Assembly (NCBI GenBank): GCA_015061565.1
Contig: SUWI01000026.1
Coordinates: 1 to 33,679, forward strand
Source of the DNA: Lentisphaerota bacterium
Lineage (GTDB): Bacteria > Verrucomicrobiota > Lentisphaeria > Victivallales > UBA1829
Length of the DNA: 33,679 bases
Direction: 5' to 3'
The position numbers and the translations under genes are program-made. Positions within the stretch are counted from its first letter, which is position 1. Each line of letters starts with the position of its first letter. Positions 32,831 to 33,679 of this stretch are shown one piece after another. Under the pieces are notes generated by a model. It was not told the origin of the DNA and ran no database searches. It saw only the letters and a list, made by a program, of their open reading frames with translations.

Positions 32831-33679
32831 ATGTCTCTGGAAAAAATCACCGCGCTGTCCGTGAAATACGGATCCGACGCCCGCTTCGTTCTCGCCGGCG
32901 GCGGGAACACCTCGTTCAAAGATGAAAAATTTCTCTATGTCAAACCCAGCGGCGTCTCCCTGGCCGCGATCAAGCCCGAAAATTTCGTCAAGATGGACCG
33001 CGCCCAGATCCGCAAGATCTTCACCGAAGCGCTGCCCGCCGACGACACCGCCCGCGAAGCCGCGGCCAAGGATCTGATGATGGCAGCGGTCTGCTCCGGC
33101 GGCCGTCCCTCGGTGGAAGCTCCCCTGCATGAACTGCTCCCGTTCGCCTACGTGGTGCATCTCCATCCGGCCATGGTGAACGGCATGACTGCGGCCGAGA
33201 AAGCACAGGAAACCTGTGCAAAACTCTTCCCCGACGCCCTGTGGATCCCGTATGTAGATCCCGGCTATACGCTCTCGAAGAAAGTCAGCGATGAAATGGC
33301 CGGCTATAAGGCCGCCAAAGGCAAAGCCGCCGGCCTGATCTTCCTGCAGAACCACGGCGTGTTCGTCGGAGCCGACACTCCGGAAGAGATCGACGCCATC
33401 TACGCCAACGTCATGGGCACGCTCGAAAAAGCCTACGCCGCGGCCGGAGTTGCCACGGAACTGGCGAAGCAGGAACCCTGCATGGATGCCATCAAGCAGT
33501 ATGCGCCGAAACTCCGCACCCTGCTCGGCGACGAGAACGGCAATTCGATCAAGGCTAAATTCGTAGTCTGCGCCGGCAATTTCGAAGTCACCGGCGGCCC
33601 GCTCTCTCCCGACCATATCGTTTACTCCAAATCCTTCCCGATGGTCTCCGACGATCCGAAAAGGCAGATGTGGACGCCT
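32831..33679 (+). CDS. Class II aldolase/adducin family protein, partial
   Basis: 283 codons visible, open to the right edge. Starts 'MSLEKITALSVKYGSDARFV', then 'LAGGGNTSFKD' (about 21-31), the zinc-site 'VVHLHPAMVNGM' (about 114-125) and 'FLQNHGVFVGADTPEEI' (about 172-188), all hallmarks of the class II aldolase fold. Family members cleave or epimerise sugar phosphates (fuculose-, rhamnulose- or ribulose-phosphate). A C-terminal dehydrogenase, as in RhaD-type bifunctional proteins, could lie beyond the edge. GAAAGGAAA lies upstream of the ATG. It lies 42 bases after the phosphofructokinase stop without a terminator, so the two are probably co-transcribed. Confidence 0.88.
   Translation, partial: MSLEKITALSVKYGSDARFVLAGGGNTSFKDEKFLYVKPSGVSLAAIKPENFVKMDRAQIRKIFTEALPADDTAREAAAKDLMMAAVCSGGRPSVEAPLHELLPFAYVVHLHPAMVNGMTAAEKAQETCAKLFPDALWIPYVDPGYTLSKKVSDEMAGYKAAKGKAAGLIFLQNHGVFVGADTPEEIDAIYANVMGTLEKAYAAAGVATELAKQEPCMDAIKQYAPKLRTLLGDENGNSIKAKFVVCAGNFEVTGGPLSPDHIVYSKSFPMVSDDPKRQMWTP

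Noticed and set aside
31502-33616. 704-codon open frame on the minus strand
   Set aside because: It is antisense to phosphofructokinase and the class II aldolase gene, both of which have clear motifs. Its length reflects strong C-ending codon use with few antisense stops; the translation is low-complexity His/Asp/Gly-rich.

Overview
The window looks like a chromosomal segment from a Gram-negative member of the PVC superphylum, most likely a gut or animal-associated Lentisphaerota (Victivallis-like) bacterium. This placement is an inference. It rests on a pseudopilin with a C-terminal H-X9-DG motif inside a glycosidase operon, a DUF4838 protein, ceramidase-like and PIG-L-like sugar or lipid hydrolases, many IolE-type and DegT-type enzymes, a lipoprotein with a lipobox, and moderately GC-rich DNA. 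No rRNA, tRNA, CRISPR array, insertion sequence or phage gene was seen.

Layout. (1) 1-2439, minus strand: leuA (2-isopropylmalate synthase), translationally coupled by an ATGA overlap to a D-Ala-D-Ala carboxypeptidase that runs off the left edge. (2) 2634-6940: an AraC-type regulator with a TTG start, divergent from a three-gene operon (ceramidase-fold protein, DegT aminotransferase, IolE-like TIM-barrel enzyme). The operon has a near-consensus promoter and tandem TTTTTGC half-sites beside the -35. (3) 6976-10059, minus: a 1027-residue putative glycosidase-like protein of unknown family. (4) 10126-15163, minus: a compact corrin-ring operon (cbiE-cbiT fusion, cbiF-cbiG fusion, cobJ/cbiH, cbiA), all genes overlapping. 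(5) 15366-17630, plus: a LolA/LolB-like lipoprotein, an 86-residue helical protein and a cysteine-desulfurase-like enzyme. (6) 17802-22317, plus: an IclR regulator with a near-consensus IclR operator in its leader, then DUF4838, a double-GNAT protein and a PIG-L-like deacetylase, all tightly packed. (7) 22449-30214: an AraC regulator divergent from a glycan operon of two six-hairpin glycosidase-like proteins, a pseudopilin and a secreted 891-residue GH-like protein, ended by a hairpin terminator. (8) 30328-31405: an M14 zinc carboxypeptidase broken by a T7 homopolymer frameshift. (9) 31508-33679: phosphofructokinase followed by a class II aldolase/adducin protein that runs off the right edge.

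How it fits together. The theme is three separately regulated, small accessory catabolic cassettes (AraC, IclR, AraC) set among housekeeping genes for leucine, cobalamin, peptidoglycan and glycolysis. The most unusual points are: a pseudopilin lacking the -1 glycine and encoded within a glycosidase operon; a ceramidase-fold protein whose expected catalytic Ser is Asn, placed with an aminotransferase and an inosose-dehydratase-like enzyme; a PIG-L protein lacking the usual catalytic-base Asp; and the T7 frameshift that splits the zinc-binding and C-terminal parts of the peptidase. All family assignments were made by eye from motifs, without database searches.
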